Source of the DNA: Gorsachius magnificus
Lineage: Eukaryota; Chordata; Aves; Pelecaniformes; Ardeidae
Assembly: GCA_034008185.1 (NCBI GenBank)
Contig: CM067105.1
Coordinates: 1,364,001 to 1,428,000, forward strand
Direction: 5' to 3'
Length of the DNA stretch: 64,000 nucleotides
Of this stretch, positions 36,027-47,585 are shown piece by piece (positions within the stretch are counted from its first letter, which is position 1; every line of letters starts with the position of its first letter). A program made the translations under genes and the position numbers. Below the pieces are notes generated by a model. The model was not told where the DNA came from. It worked only from the letters and a program-made list of their open reading frames with translations, and searched no databases.

Positions 36027-36382
36027 GTATTGTTATTATTCTCTCTTATTAAACTGTCTCTATCTCAACCCACAGGTCTTACTTTTTTTTCCCTTTTCTC
36101 TGATTCTCTCCCCCATCCCACTGAGGGAGGGGGGGGAGTGAGCGAGCGGCTGCATGGTGCTTAGTTGCCAGCCGGGTTAAACCACGACAGAAGTGGTGTG
36201 TGAATTCCTCTTTTTGCTTTGCTTGCACACATGGCTTTTCCTTTCCCTATTGAGGGGTCTTTCTCTTGATCCATGAGACTTTTCTCCTTCCCTCTATTTT
36301 GTCCTCGTCCTCTAGGAGAGGGTAGCTGAGTGAAAAACACTGGGTTGGGTTTTGGCTGCTGGCTGGGGTCAACCTGTAACAA
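35151..36382 (+). mobile_element. Old ERVL-type LTR split by a younger LTR
   Basis: It starts TGTACCAGGCCTGGCTGGG and ends near GTAACA. It is interrupted at 35,555-36,194 by the younger LTR and its duplicated target. The uninterrupted copy in the right arm is about 48,268-48,864 on minus. An AATAAA poly(A) signal lies at about 35,429. Confidence 0.7.
35555..36189 (+). mobile_element. ERVL-type solo LTR with 5-bp target duplication
   Basis: This is a 635-bp LTR starting TGTCCTGGTTTCGGC and ending TTAAACCACGACA. GAAGT flanks it on both sides (35,550-35,554 and 36,190-36,194). A 5-bp duplication fits class III (ERVL-type) integration. Inside are an (ATT)n stretch (about 35,994-36,026) and an ATTAAA signal. 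The right arm shows the unoccupied site with one GAAGT. Confidence 0.93.
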
Positions 36383-38065
36383 CAATCACAACCTACTCTC
36401 CAAGTGGGACCTGCCCAGGGTTCCCTGGGACTGTGCAGCCAGGATGGGGTGACCAGCTCCAAGCAGAGATATGCACTGGAGGTCCCTGCATGGCCACAGA
36501 GGAGGGCCCGTGGAGTCCCAGTGCAGAGGGACTGAGGTGGTGCCTGTGGGCTGACACGGGGGCAGAGTCAGGGGCTGAGAGGGGGAGCACAGAAGACAAC
36601 CAGCAGCTCTTCTGCACACGGGCTGGGAGTAACATGCCTGGCGGTGCTCCATAGAGAGGACAGCAGCAGGGGAGAAAAGCCACCATGAGCTGTGGTGAAA
36701 GGCAGAAAAGCTTGGCCTTCAGTTTGGGGTTCCCAGCAGGCACTGCCAGTGGCTGCAGCCCACAGGAGAGCCCTGACTCCATGAGCAGCAGCGAGTCCTG
36801 TCTTGGCTGTGGAGAGTTGCTCTGCCTGTAGAGGGGCTGCCGAGACTATTGAAGTGGCTCTGTCCACCTAGTATTTCCTCCCACAAGGTGTCTCTTGGCT
36901 CCCTTGAGCCATAACAGTGACAAGGGGGAAAGCCCTGCCTGGCTCTGGGCTGGGGCCTGGAGGGGTGGGTCTGGAATGAGGTTCCTGGGGCAGTTTCTCC
37001 TGTCTGATCATGCAGCAACAAGCTGGGCTGCATATTTGGACTGAGGGACTCTTCTTGAGGGCCTCCATGGGCATGGGGGTGGTCTACAGTTTCCCAGGTT
37101 CTCCTCTGCTGCTGCCTTTTCCACTGAGGATCACAGAGGCTGCCAGTCCTACAGAGGATGCAGGAGAGGCCTTGTCCTCCCTGTGGTCACAATGGGATCC
37201 TGACCGAGGAGCCTTTTCTTGGGGTGGCTTTTGGGGTAAGGTTTAACACATGGGGTGGGGAAGGTTGTCTCAAGGACATGTGCTGGGCACAGGAACTGAA
37301 GGACAGCAGTAAAATGATGTGGCTTCTGGGTCAAGCCTCTTTCAGTGCAAGCCCTGACACAGTCCCAGCCTCCCCCTCCATTCCACCCTGCAGAAGGGAT
37401 GATGGCACTAAGAGATGGCAAGCAGTAGACACCAGTCCTTCCCCAGGAACTTCCCAGGCCTGCTGGAGCACCAAGAGAACAATGACTGACTTCTGGCTCT
37501 GCATCTTTATCTGGCCTTGTGCTCCCAGCCCTCTCCCTGTGTTCCTCACAGGGCCCCAAGCTGGCAGTGGTGCTCTGCAGAGAAAGTGGGCCGTGAGACC
37601 ATGGAGTGACCCCACACTGGCTGTGCTGGTCAGGCCCAGCTGGGCTGAGCACGGCCACTGCGCTCGTTCCCAGGGGTTGAAAGCTGTGGAAGGAGCTCAG
37701 AGCATCTCTCGTGGTTTTCCAGCGTACACACTGAACCATCTTTGGGCTTTTACTGAAGGAGACATGAATCAGCCTCCACTCTGCTTTTTCTGATCTTGCT
37801 GAGTCCCCACAGCCTCCTCTGGCATGGCAGAGCCCTTGTTCACTTGTCGATACTTGGGTGACTCCGCCTTGGATGACCCTGTCTTTTGGGATGGCTGCCC
37901 TCAGGCACATCATTTCCTTGCAGATTGCCCTCTGCTCCCCTGGGGTCTCCAGTTTCCCCTCCAGAAAGCTGGGCAGATACTGTTCAGCTCTGCTGCATGC
38001 AGGAAAGCCCTGGGCAAGGAATTTGGAGCCCATTCACCATCTCCAGTAGTACTGGGCACCCACAA
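36383..38065. other. Intergenic, arm end and left part of the loop
   Basis: 36,383-36,803 is shared with the right arm; the rest is loop-specific. No SRCR-domain exon was found here. A long minus-strand open frame (37,149-38,033) shows no recognisable domain and is not called a gene. Confidence 0.4.
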
Positions 38066-38565
38066 NNNNNNNNNNNNNNNNNNNNNNNNNNNNNNNNNNN
38101 NNNNNNNNNNNNNNNNNNNNNNNNNNNNNNNNNNNNNNNNNNNNNNNNNNNNNNNNNNNNNNNNNNNNNNNNNNNNNNNNNNNNNNNNNNNNNNNNNNNN
38201 NNNNNNNNNNNNNNNNNNNNNNNNNNNNNNNNNNNNNNNNNNNNNNNNNNNNNNNNNNNNNNNNNNNNNNNNNNNNNNNNNNNNNNNNNNNNNNNNNNNN
38301 NNNNNNNNNNNNNNNNNNNNNNNNNNNNNNNNNNNNNNNNNNNNNNNNNNNNNNNNNNNNNNNNNNNNNNNNNNNNNNNNNNNNNNNNNNNNNNNNNNNN
38401 NNNNNNNNNNNNNNNNNNNNNNNNNNNNNNNNNNNNNNNNNNNNNNNNNNNNNNNNNNNNNNNNNNNNNNNNNNNNNNNNNNNNNNNNNNNNNNNNNNNN
38501 NNNNNNNNNNNNNNNNNNNNNNNNNNNNNNNNNNNNNNNNNNNNNNNNNNNNNNNNNNNNNNNNN
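38066..38565. other. Assembly gap (500 N)
   Basis: Exactly 500 N bases, a length typical of a placeholder gap of unknown true size. It lies directly before the SRCR-gene tail exons and inside the palindrome loop. Confidence 0.99.
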
Positions 38566-38688
38566 CTTCCTCATCATTTACACCCTGGGGTCTCTTACCC
38601 AGGAATTAATGGGGGTCAGGACCAGGGAACCCTAGCCCCACACCTCTGCCAGGCCTGGTGCTTCCCTTTTTGTGCTCCTGCCATGCAG

Positions 38689-41151
38689 ATCCCACGCGGG
38701 GCCATCCGACTGGCAGCGAGAGACTGTCATTGCCCGTCATCATCTGCATCATCCTGGGGGCTCTTCTCTGCCTTCTCCTGGCCCTCCTGGCCAGGCAAGT
38801 GCGAAGCGCCAAGGCTGGGCGCAGAGGTGGGTCCTGGGGAAAGATGCCTCCGGTCAAGGCCAGGGGTTCTGTGAGGTGTCAAGGAGTGGTCGAGGCAGAG
38901 CTGCGGGGACAAGAGTGTGTGCTGCCTGCTGTCCCCTGTCCCGCCTCATTGACTGCCACCAGAAGCAAGGGATAGAGAGTGTCCAGGTACAGCGGGAATT
39001 CGGGCCAGGGTGAAGAGAGAAATGGCAGAGCTGGTCTGGGGGAGATGGGAGCTAAGGAGAGACAGACGAGGACATCACCCTGGCAGCGCTCTGGGCAGCT
39101 CTGGAGGGGGCTGGGGGCAGGGGACGTGCCAGGAAGAGGATTGTGTGGCAGCAGGGTCCATGCCCATGGTTTCAGGCCCTCAGGCTGTTCCTCTGTCCAA
39201 GCCTGACCTCCCCCTGGCAGGGCAGGCGCCATGCTCTGGATGCCTCGGGCAGAGAGGGGGCAGCTGCAGGGGGAGAGGAAAGGTGGGATCTGCTCCCAGC
39301 TCAGCACGAGGGACCCGACCCAGGGGCCAGAGGGGCACAGGGGCTGTTTCTGAGGGAACGGTGCCAGGGTGCCGCTGCCCCGGGCCATCTCCATGGGGAC
39401 ATTGCCCTCACTGAGGCAGTGGGAGCAGTGACCAGACAGCGCAGTGGGGCTGTGCTGTGGCCATCGCCTTTCGCTGGCCTGGGGGAGAAAAACTAGGGCA
39501 GCAGAGCGGGATCCTGTCCCCTCTGTGCCTGTCCCTGGGCCAGCCCTGCCACTGTCCACAGGCTCTGGGAGAGCTTGGGAGCCCTTCCCTGAGGCCGTCT
39601 ATGAGGAGATCGGGTACAGCCTGGCCTGGGAGGAGCAGGCGAGGTTCAGTGGCTCAGGTGAGTGTGGGACCCTCACCCCCCTCCCATGGCTGAGCCCCTG
39701 CAGTCCCCTGGCCCATGGTCCCTGCAGCGCTGGGGCTGTGGGGAGAGCAGCCAGGTCCTGGGCCCAAGAAGGAGCTTCCTCCCCACCGCTTCTTCCCGTC
39801 CCAGCCAGGGACAGCCCCTCTCTGCCTGCCCCTGCACCCCTGGGTGAGACCTGGATTTGTGAGGGAAGGGGCTGTCATGGAGCAGCTTGGGGAGCCCCTG
39901 GGAGACAGAGCTTGTCCCAGGGGAGCAGGCTGAGTCCTGAGCCATCCTCCCCACTCAGCTCTGGCTCTGTGGGTCCCCCATCCCCAGCAGCACTGAGCAG
40001 AAGCCTGCTCAGCAGAGCACACTCCCAAAACACCCGCTGTGCCTCTCACCAGGCTCCTATTCTGAGGGATCCCTGACCAAGCTGCAGCCCTGCTCCAGGG
40101 ACAGCAAGGAGGAGGATGGTCCGGGATCAGCACCAGGTAACAGGGTGAGGGAAGGAGTGGCTCTCTCCTCCCTCAGGGCATGTGAAGAACAGTGGTGTCA
40201 CTGAGTGTCATCATTGGAGGCGGGGAGGACATAACAGGGGGTCACCTATTTTGCCACCAGCATCAGTGTCCAAGCCCCATGTCCCTGCACATCTTCCCAT
40301 CCTCTGTTCTGCCCATGTATCTTCCCAATGTCATCAGCTCCCCTCTCCTTTCAGATGTCCCTGTCCTGCCTGGGGATGACCCAGCGAATGCCTATGATGA
40401 TGTCAGGGAGGTTTCTGAGCCAGGGGAGGATCTTGCCCCTAGGCAGGGAGACTGGGAAATGCCCAGGGCACCAGAGGAGGCAGCAGGAGCCAGGGATGCC
40501 CCCGGAGGTGAGAGGGAAAGATGGTGCTGCTGGTTTATGAGGTGCCATCCCCGATGCCGCATGAATCACTGCTGTTCCGAGAGCCCAACCTCCTGGGGTG
40601 GGAGAACGTGCCCCAGGAGTTTTCCTTGGGGGTCCAGGGGTGGGAGAGGGAGCTGACCATGTCAGGAGTGGTGAGGGGAAGGGAGGAGGGTGATGTACAG
40701 ACCAGGAGAGGCACCCCGTGGGGCGACCGTGCCATGGCCTGCCTTGCTGCTTGCAGGGGCAAACCTGTGCTCACAGAGAAGTCCTGGGGCCCCCGGAGCT
40801 GAGGGAGATGCCTGGTGCCTATCCCCAGAGAGCACAGGCTATGACGATGCTGAAGAGGTGACTCTGGCACGTCCCCCAGAGGACACAAAGGCTGTGACAC
40901 TGGAGCTCAGCGCACACCAGTCCCGCAGCTGGGGGCCAGGACAGCCCAGCTCTGCTGTGCAGCTGGGGGCAGCGGGAGGGAGGAGAGGGCTGTGCAGCTG
41001 GGAGAGCCCTGAGCACCAGGGAACCCTCTCCCTTCTCCCATGGGCAGCACAAAGAGCCCGGCATTTCCTCCATTTTGATTCCCCTGGGTTTGCATCATGC
41101 TGCCATCTGGTGCTTGCCTACCCAGGTGCTGGGGTGTCTCCCTTAGCTTGA
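38689..41151 (+). CDS. 3' exons of a WC1/CD163-like scavenger receptor (transmembrane and cytoplasmic tail)
   Basis: Five exons with GT-AG borders, phase 1 at every junction and an open frame throughout: 38,689-38,826, 39,562-39,657, 40,053-40,136, 40,355-40,507 and 40,757-41,151 (stop TGA 41,149-41,151). The first encodes the membrane span (VIICIILGALLCLLLALLA) and a basic stop-transfer. The next encodes VYEEIGYSL, a pair of tail tyrosines; YEEI fits the known preference of Src-family SH2 domains. Later exons are acidic and repeat tyrosine motifs (NAYDDVREV, STGYDDAEEV). This order fits avian group-B SRCR receptors of the WC1/CD163 type, which sit on leukocyte surfaces. The SRCR ectodomain exons are absent from the visible upstream sequence; they may lie in the gap or be lost. 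The last exon is long, so the true stop or a further splice is uncertain. Confidence 0.72.
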
Positions 41152-42968
41152 TGGGGAGGAGCAGAGCACAATGCCATGGTGGTGGGGAAGGGGCACATCT
41201 TGGGGAGAGCAGTCTTGGGGTTAGACTGTGGGGCTGTGAGAGTCCATGGTCCCTGGAGAATATTCCTGCTGAGAGAGACATTTCCATCCTGCAGCCACAG
41301 TTTCCAGCAGAAAATGGCTCTTGGCAAGATCCTGTGAGTGCTCAACTCTTCACCGTGGGGTTCCCCAATTGCTCGTTCCCTCAGGCCCTGCCTGGGCCAA
41401 GCTGGTCCCATGCAGAGAGGCCCCAACACAGCTGCTGTTTGGGGTGAGCCCAGGGCTGTGGCCTCACAGCAGTTAGCCCTAAGGTGGCTTTGGTGCCCTG
41501 GAATCCCCAGCCAGCCCCAGGGCAGTATCACAGCTGGAGGATCACCTCCCACAGGGGTTAGGAGCAGCTGGGGAACCCAGGGCTTCCACTGCCCCTTGGC
41601 TGGCTCTGCCAGGAGCCCAGATTCCATGAGCTGTTCCTGTTGCTTTGGGCCCTCCAGAGCCGAGCATCTGTCCCAGCCCCAGACTGCCCCTTGCGGGGGC
41701 GTTGGCCGAGCCGACCTCCTCTCGGCTGGGGTCCTCTCCAGCCCCCAGCCCTGCCCTCCTGCTGCCTTGCCAGGGGGGTCAGTCTGGGTGTTTGTTGGGG
41801 CAGGACCTGTGTACAATGCAGGGGGGTGGGAGTTGGCGGGTGGGGGGAGCTTTGCCTCATCGCTGTGGGAGGAAGAGGAGGGAGAGCCCAGGGAGAGGGA
41901 GAAAGGACCCCCAGGAGATATGGGCTGCAGCCCAAAGCTGTCACCCAGCCCCTGGCCTGGAGAAGGGGCTGTCTGGGAGAAGGCTCATGTGGCCCCGTCT
42001 CCATGGCAGAGAGTATTTTCAGTCCCTGGCCTAAAGCAGGCGCTGCAGTGAGCTGAGCCAGGGTCCTTCTCTCTTGGCTGGGGCCTTCACCTGCCCCAGC
42101 TCCCATGGGCAAAGAAACCTTTCAGCCAGGTAGGGAGAAGGCTTTGACACTGGGGCAGGACCCAGGAGCCCAAAGTGCCCTCCCTGCTCTCACCGGTGGG
42201 TCTCCACACCCCTCCAGCTTATCCCTGACAGACCCCTCTGCTGCAGGCTGGAAGGTGCCTTGGGTGTCCATGGCAGGGCTCCCGCAGGGACAGCCACAGC
42301 TGGGCAGCTCTGCCGCCAGCACGACTGGCTCTGGAGCAGAGGAGGGGAGGAGGCCAACAGCCTCTGCCACAACAGCGTTGGCTCATTCCCTGCTGGGAGC
42401 TCCTCTACCCCTGGGGTGATCCTGGGAGGTTCGGGGGGAGGGTAGGCACACACACACCCTCTGCCCTGGTCCCGATACCTTTCCTGCTGGCATCCCCTCG
42501 TCCCAGAGCCAGCCCCTCCTTCCCCAGCCCTGGGCCCATCTCTCCCTGGGGAGATGCAGGGCTGGAGCCTGCCCTAGGGGGAGATGCCCAGGGGATGGAG
42601 CCCATGTTTAGAGTGCCCATGGGTGTCATCCATCACCTTGGGTGTCTCGCCTTGGGAACACTGCTCTCCCATGGGCTTTCCACAGTCTTTCTCTGCCCAG
42701 CATGGGGCAGCAGTGCAGAGCATCTCTCCAGCACATCCTTTGGGCAGGTCCTCAGGAGTGGCATGAGTAAGCATGGATCTGGGGCACAGTGGTGATCCTG
42801 CTCTGCTCTGGAGAATGGACCCAGCCTGCAGGGTTCAGGACCCAAAGTACCATGAAATGGACACTCTGTGCTCAGGTGTGCTCCCCATTCACACCCCCCT
42901 TGGGCCTGAGCCTCATCTCCACCAGGAGGAGGCGGCAAACTTCTGCCACATGCCAGAATAAAAGAGAC
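41152..42968. other. GC-rich sequence downstream of the SRCR tail exons
   Basis: Exon-like pieces follow acceptor-like strings: GTTGGGGCAG before 41,804 and CCTCTGCTGCAG before 42,247. I cannot assign them. They could be 3' untranslated or alternative tail exons, or chance. Confidence 0.3.
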
Positions 42969-43566
42969 TCCTGGTTGAACCACATCCAGCAACTGAGCAC
43001 CACACAAGTGCTCACTCACTCCCCCCCGTGGGATGGGGGAGAGAATCAGAGGTACTCTCATTGAAAGTGAGAAAACTCATGGGTTGAGATGAAGACAGTT
43101 TCCTAAAGAGAACAAAAGCCATGCACACAAGCAAAACAAAGCAAGAAATTCATTCACTGCTTCCCATGGGCAGGCAGGTGCTCAGCCATCCCCAGGAAAG
43201 CAGGGCTCCATCATATGTAACGGTGACTTGGGAAGACAAACGGCATCACTCACAACATCTCCCCACCTCCCCTTCTTTCTTCTTCTTCCCCAGCTTTATA
43301 TGCTGAGCATGATGTCATATGGCCTGGAATAGCCCTTTGGTCAGCTGGGCTCAGCTCTCCCATCTGTGTCCTCTCCAAACTTTTTGTGCCCCTCCCAGCC
43401 TGCTCACTGGTGGGGTGGGGTGAGGAGCAGGAAAGGCCTTGACAGGAGGCTCAGCAGGAGCAAACACATCCCTGGGTTATCAACGCTGTTTCCAGCACAA
43501 ATCCAAAGCACAGCCCCAGACTGGGTACTATGGAGAAAATTAACTCTACCCCAGCCAAAACCAGCA
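42969..43566 (-). mobile_element. ERVL-type solo LTR
   Basis: Read on minus it starts TGCTGGTTTTGGCTGGGG, has a TATA-like ATATAAAGCTGGGG at about 43,295-43,308 and ends near GTTGCTGGATGTGGTTCAACC. It is closely related to the LTR halves at 61,078-61,355 and 62,273-62,545. No target duplication was identified. Confidence 0.8.
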
Positions 43567-43569
43567 TAC

Positions 43570-43765
43570 TTGTGCAGGTGCTACCACTGTCACTTATGGC
43601 CCAGTTCTTGATTGGGCTGGCATGGGAACCCAGCTTGTGCAGGTGATTATGTCAGTTGTGGACAAGTTCCTGATAGGGGAAGCGCAGGAATTTTGCTTGT
43701 GTAGTTGCTTGTGATGTCAAGGGTGGCTTACCAGCTTATAGGCTTGTGAAGTCACTGGTGTTTGA
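43570..43765 (+). repeat. Diverged ~60-bp tandem repeat, about three units
   Basis: CTTGTGCAGGTG starts units at about 43,571 and 43,636. A weaker CTTGTGTAGTTG starts a third near 43,698. Similarity between units is only moderate. Confidence 0.4.
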
Positions 43766-43773
43766 GGAGCTGA

Positions 43774-44236
43774 TCATAGAATCAGTAAGGTTGGAAAGGG
43801 CCTTTAAGATCATCAAGTCCAAGATAGGATAGCTACGACTTAGTCACCATCACAGAAACATGGTGGGATGCCTTTCATAACTGCAGTGCTGCAATGGATG
43901 GCTGTAAGCTCTTCAGAAGGGACAGTCAAGGAAGGAGAGGCAGTGGTGTGGCTCTGTATGTTAGGGAGTGTTTTGATTGTACAGAGCTCAACGATTGTGA
44001 TGATGAGGCCTTCTTTATTAGGAAAAATTCCTTCCCCAAAAGAGCTGTCAAGCACTGGAATGGGCTGCCCAGGGAAGGGGTCAAGTCCCCATCTCTGGAG
44101 GTATTTAAAAGCCGGGCAGACAAGGTACTTAGGGACAGGGTTTAGTGGTGGGGTGGCAGGGTTAGAGTAATGGGCTCGATGATCTTATAGGTATTTTCCA
44201 ACCTAAACGATTCCATGACTCTATGATTCTATGACA
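43774..44236 (+). repeat. Rearranged CR1: inverted 3' tail, endonuclease piece, 3' end
   Basis: 43,774-43,825 is a CR1 3' end on minus (ATCATAGAATCAGTAAGGTTGG). It is followed directly by a plus-strand endonuclease segment (TETWWDAFHNCSAAMDGCKL, GVALYVRECFDC), then near 44,012 by the plus-strand 3' end ([19 protein letters not shown]) and tail. All RT sequence is missing. Confidence 0.8.
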
Positions 44237-44574
44237 GGATTGCTGGTCAGGAGAGAGCAGTGGTTGTCTTAAAATGGAAGTCAGTATACTTTTCAACATC
44301 ACCTCCCCAACATTCCTGTGCCCAAGTTAGGATATTATGGTCTGGCTGTGTGGGTAAGTGGATGAGTAAATAACCAGATGGACTTTTGGGCTCAGAGGTA
44401 TGTGATATTGATCTGCCTGGATGCCTGTATCTAGCAAGGTGTCTGTGGTGTTCATGTCTCCCTCCAGGTGTTGTTGCTCACATGCAGGGATTCTTAGCAG
44501 GTATCCCCAAACAGCCCTGGTAATTGTCTTTGCTTCACCTTTTCTTTCATTTTTCCATCTTTTCACAATCACAA
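44237..44574. other. Intergenic
   Basis: A possible LINE RT relic lies at 44,330-44,420. Nothing else was recognised. Confidence 0.3.
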
Positions 44575-47500
44575 TTTCTTCCCCGCGACAATTCTTGTAC
44601 CTGCCCATCCAAACAGCCCATTTATCTTCACCCCTTCCTCCCTTGCCCAGCTTGGCTTTCTTTGTAACCTCATCTGGTGCTTCTCAGCTTGCCACCATGG
44701 GAATTCCTACCCTGGTCAGCAATTCCATTAACTTAGCACCTGCTTCTCTTATCAGTAGTGTTTTCTAATCCATTATACTATTATCTTGTCAGAAGCACCA
44801 CATGTAAGTTGAGCCGTCTGTACGCACACATTAACTACTGTCCAAACAGAGCTTCACTCCAGGGGGACCTTGAAATAATCTGGGATTCTGTCAGTAGAAA
44901 AATCGCAAACTTTTGGAAGAAGAAACGACCAATCCTCTGTCGGGGGCAGAATAACTCCCAAGCCTGAGGCCAGGCTGGGACCTGAGAAGCTCAGGAGTGA
45001 CCCTGAGAAGGGCCTGGCCATGAAGAGGAATGCCCTATGAGCCAGTGGTGCATGCTCACCATGAATAAGGGCAGCTGCACACTGGGCTGCATGAGGGGGA
45101 GCATGGCCAGCCAGGCAAAGGAGTTAACACCCTCCTTGACTCATCACTGGGGTGGCCACATCTGACAAGTGTTTCTGAGTGTGGGGATCCCCAGTCTAGA
45201 AGAAAGATGAGGAAGTGGAGAGGTTCTAGAGGAGATTTTCCAGGATGTCTTTTGGGGCCTGTGTGGAGAAGCTGAGGGACCCGGGCTTCTTTAGCCTGGT
45301 GAAGTGGAGGCTCACGGCTTTAGAGTAGTGCCATGCAAGTCCCTGAAGCATGGTTTCAGAGATGACGGATCTTTTCTTGGTAGTGGGGAGAGAGAGGAAA
45401 ACCTCGACAAAGTTCAGCTTGGAAGATTCAGACCTCAGGTGATGAAAAGAAGTCTCACTCAGAGGTTATCCTTGTGGTGCAAGGGGACGCCCAGAGGGAA
45501 TCTGCATCAGCCCATGGCTTTGTGTTTCAGTGAACAGCCAGCGATGGGGGACAGACATCAGGGAAGGTCTAGAAATGCTGGTGTGATAGCTAGGTGGGAA
45601 AGCAAGAATGGGTGTCTACAGCCTGAAAGGAAAGAGCTGCAGGCATGGGACACTGTGGGACACCCTGCAGTCGAGATGGCCAAGGGCTCTGGCAAGGTTG
45701 AAAGGCCACACAAGACCGAGGTCTTTGTCCCCTTGGCTAGGACAGTTGCATCTGCCACTGAGGCCTACCAGGAGAAACTGGATTTGGAGGGTCTTCTGTT
45801 TGTTTCCTCCTTAGCCCTTCTTGGCCAAACCACGACGTGCTGTACAGTTTTCCTGCACTTGGCATTGCTCACCCTCTCAACCCACTGCCCCCAGAAAGAG
45901 CCCTGAGCTACGCAGGAGGGACAGGATCTGCCTTCCCAGGGCCTACAGGTCAGGGCTTGGCCTTTCTGCTGCCTAAAACCAACCAAGGATTTGACAGCGT
46001 TACAGCCACTTGCACAGTGCCTTTGCCTCCCTGCAATCATGGCCTCCAATGAGCTGCACTAACGAGTCCCTGAGGAGGTTTTGTCAGTGATGGCCCTCAC
46101 TGGACCCCATTAATACTTCAAGGTACTTTGAGTTTGGCTTCTGACTTGGACTTCCTCAGAGGTTTCTTCCATCTCCTCTCTCCATATCTGAGCTTGATGG
46201 ACTCAGCCCCAAAGACACCATGCGCTCCTGAAAATACAAAAAGCCCTAATGATCTAATTATCTTCATTTAACTTTCTTCAAGTCTTCAAGACTTGTGCAG
46301 CTCACTGGAGAGGCTTTACAGTGCAGTTAAAGAGGAAAGTTTCAAAGTGCGCCTCCTCAAAATGATGTCTGATTTTAAAGGATATATTTTATTACTTTTC
46401 TGTGTAGAGAAGAGGGGATAGCAGCATTCTGCAAGTGATAATGATCCCTCAGGAGGTCTCCTCAGGAGGTCTGGAGAGGTAGGAGAAGCCATCCCTGGAG
46501 GTCTGACACTCTAGGGACATCCTTCCTCCACACCTTCCAAACCCCGCCATTGCTCTCAACGCCCCCCTGGCACTTCCATCACTCTTCCTGACATCAGACT
46601 TCTCCACTGAAGCCTGCAGCTGCAGGTGACAGCTCCTTTGCACCATCTGCCCCCTGCTCTCCTTAGAGAACTGACTGCACACAGGCACTGAGGGATGTTT
46701 TCCTATTGGCAAGCAAAGAAAAAGCCAAGCATGAACAAGTTCCATCAAGAAAACTCCGTCTGCAAGCACATGCTCAGTACGGGCGGCCTCTCATGAGGAG
46801 AGATTTTATAGGCAGGTGGATAAACAAAGGTAGAGGGAAACACAATTAAAGAGTTGTCTGAGGAGACAATTAGACTGCTGAAAGACAGGCAAACTTCTAA
46901 CTCCCTGATGTCAAAGCAGCAACTGTCTGGGTGACAGGAATGTGAATGAAGAAGGAGTAAGGGGAGGAGAAAAGTGGAGAAGAATGGAGAGGGCCTTTGT
47001 CCAGGAAGTCTGCATGTGAGAAGGTGATGTTAGCAATGGTTATTTTATCAAGACAGGTGAAAATACATGAAAGATGAGTGAAAATAAATACACAGTGGAG
47101 CAGGCAGATTCATGGCAATGCAGTTACACTGGAAGATCGATATTTCTTTGGAATATCCCAATTGAATTGTCATGGCATTGGTAAAGGTCCCTTTCGAGTG
47201 AGTACAAGCCAATGGTGCACCTATCTTTGCAAGAGGCCAAAAGTGCAACCCAGGGAATCCCAGGCTGTACAAGCTCACTGTGGTGACAAGTGTGCCTTGG
47301 CATGAGGGCTCTTGGGTGACATTTCTTGGCACCTAAAAGAGAAGAATGTGTCCCCAGTGCAGTCAGCATGGATTATCCAAGGGTAAATCATGCCTCACCT
47401 ACCTGATTGCCTTCATGAAGAAGTCACTGCTTTTCTGCACGAGGGGAGAAGAGTGGATGTCATTGCCCTCCACTTCAGCAAGACTTTGGGCATGGTCTCC

Positions 47501-47585
47501 CTCAATACCCTTGTGCCCACATTAGGCCATGATGGTCTTGATGGGGAGACAAAGAGCTGGGTAAAACACCAGTTGGATGATGAGG
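44575..47585 (+). repeat. Segmental duplication block, copy B
   Basis: It is the direct paralogue of 18,735-21,765 and includes the CR1 relic (44,850-45,305), the conserved 88-bp stretch (46,837-46,924) and the LINE RT fragment (47,205-47,585). In copy A the block follows an OR pseudogene; here it follows an LTR and a CR1 inside the palindrome loop, with no OR beside it. Confidence 0.75.

Larger units (their letters stand above)
25789..36803 (+). repeat. Left arm of a large inverted repeat
   Basis: It matches the reverse complement of 47,840-56,925 throughout: OR unit, CR1 pieces, old LTR and flanks. Divergence is roughly 5% by eye in a sampled stretch (31.58-31.80 against 52.39-52.17 kb). 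Left-only material is 25,936-26,911 and the solo LTR 35,555-36,194. The inner boundary is near 36,803, where GAGTCCTGTCTTGG diverges from the right-arm AAGTCCTGTCCTGC. Confidence 0.9.

Noticed and set aside
37149..38033. 294-codon open frame on minus in the loop
   Set aside because: No recognisable domain, no good start context, GC-rich sequence next to the gap; long chance frames are expected there.
37824..38635. Open frames running through the 500-N gap
   Set aside because: They exist only because N codons were translated as X.
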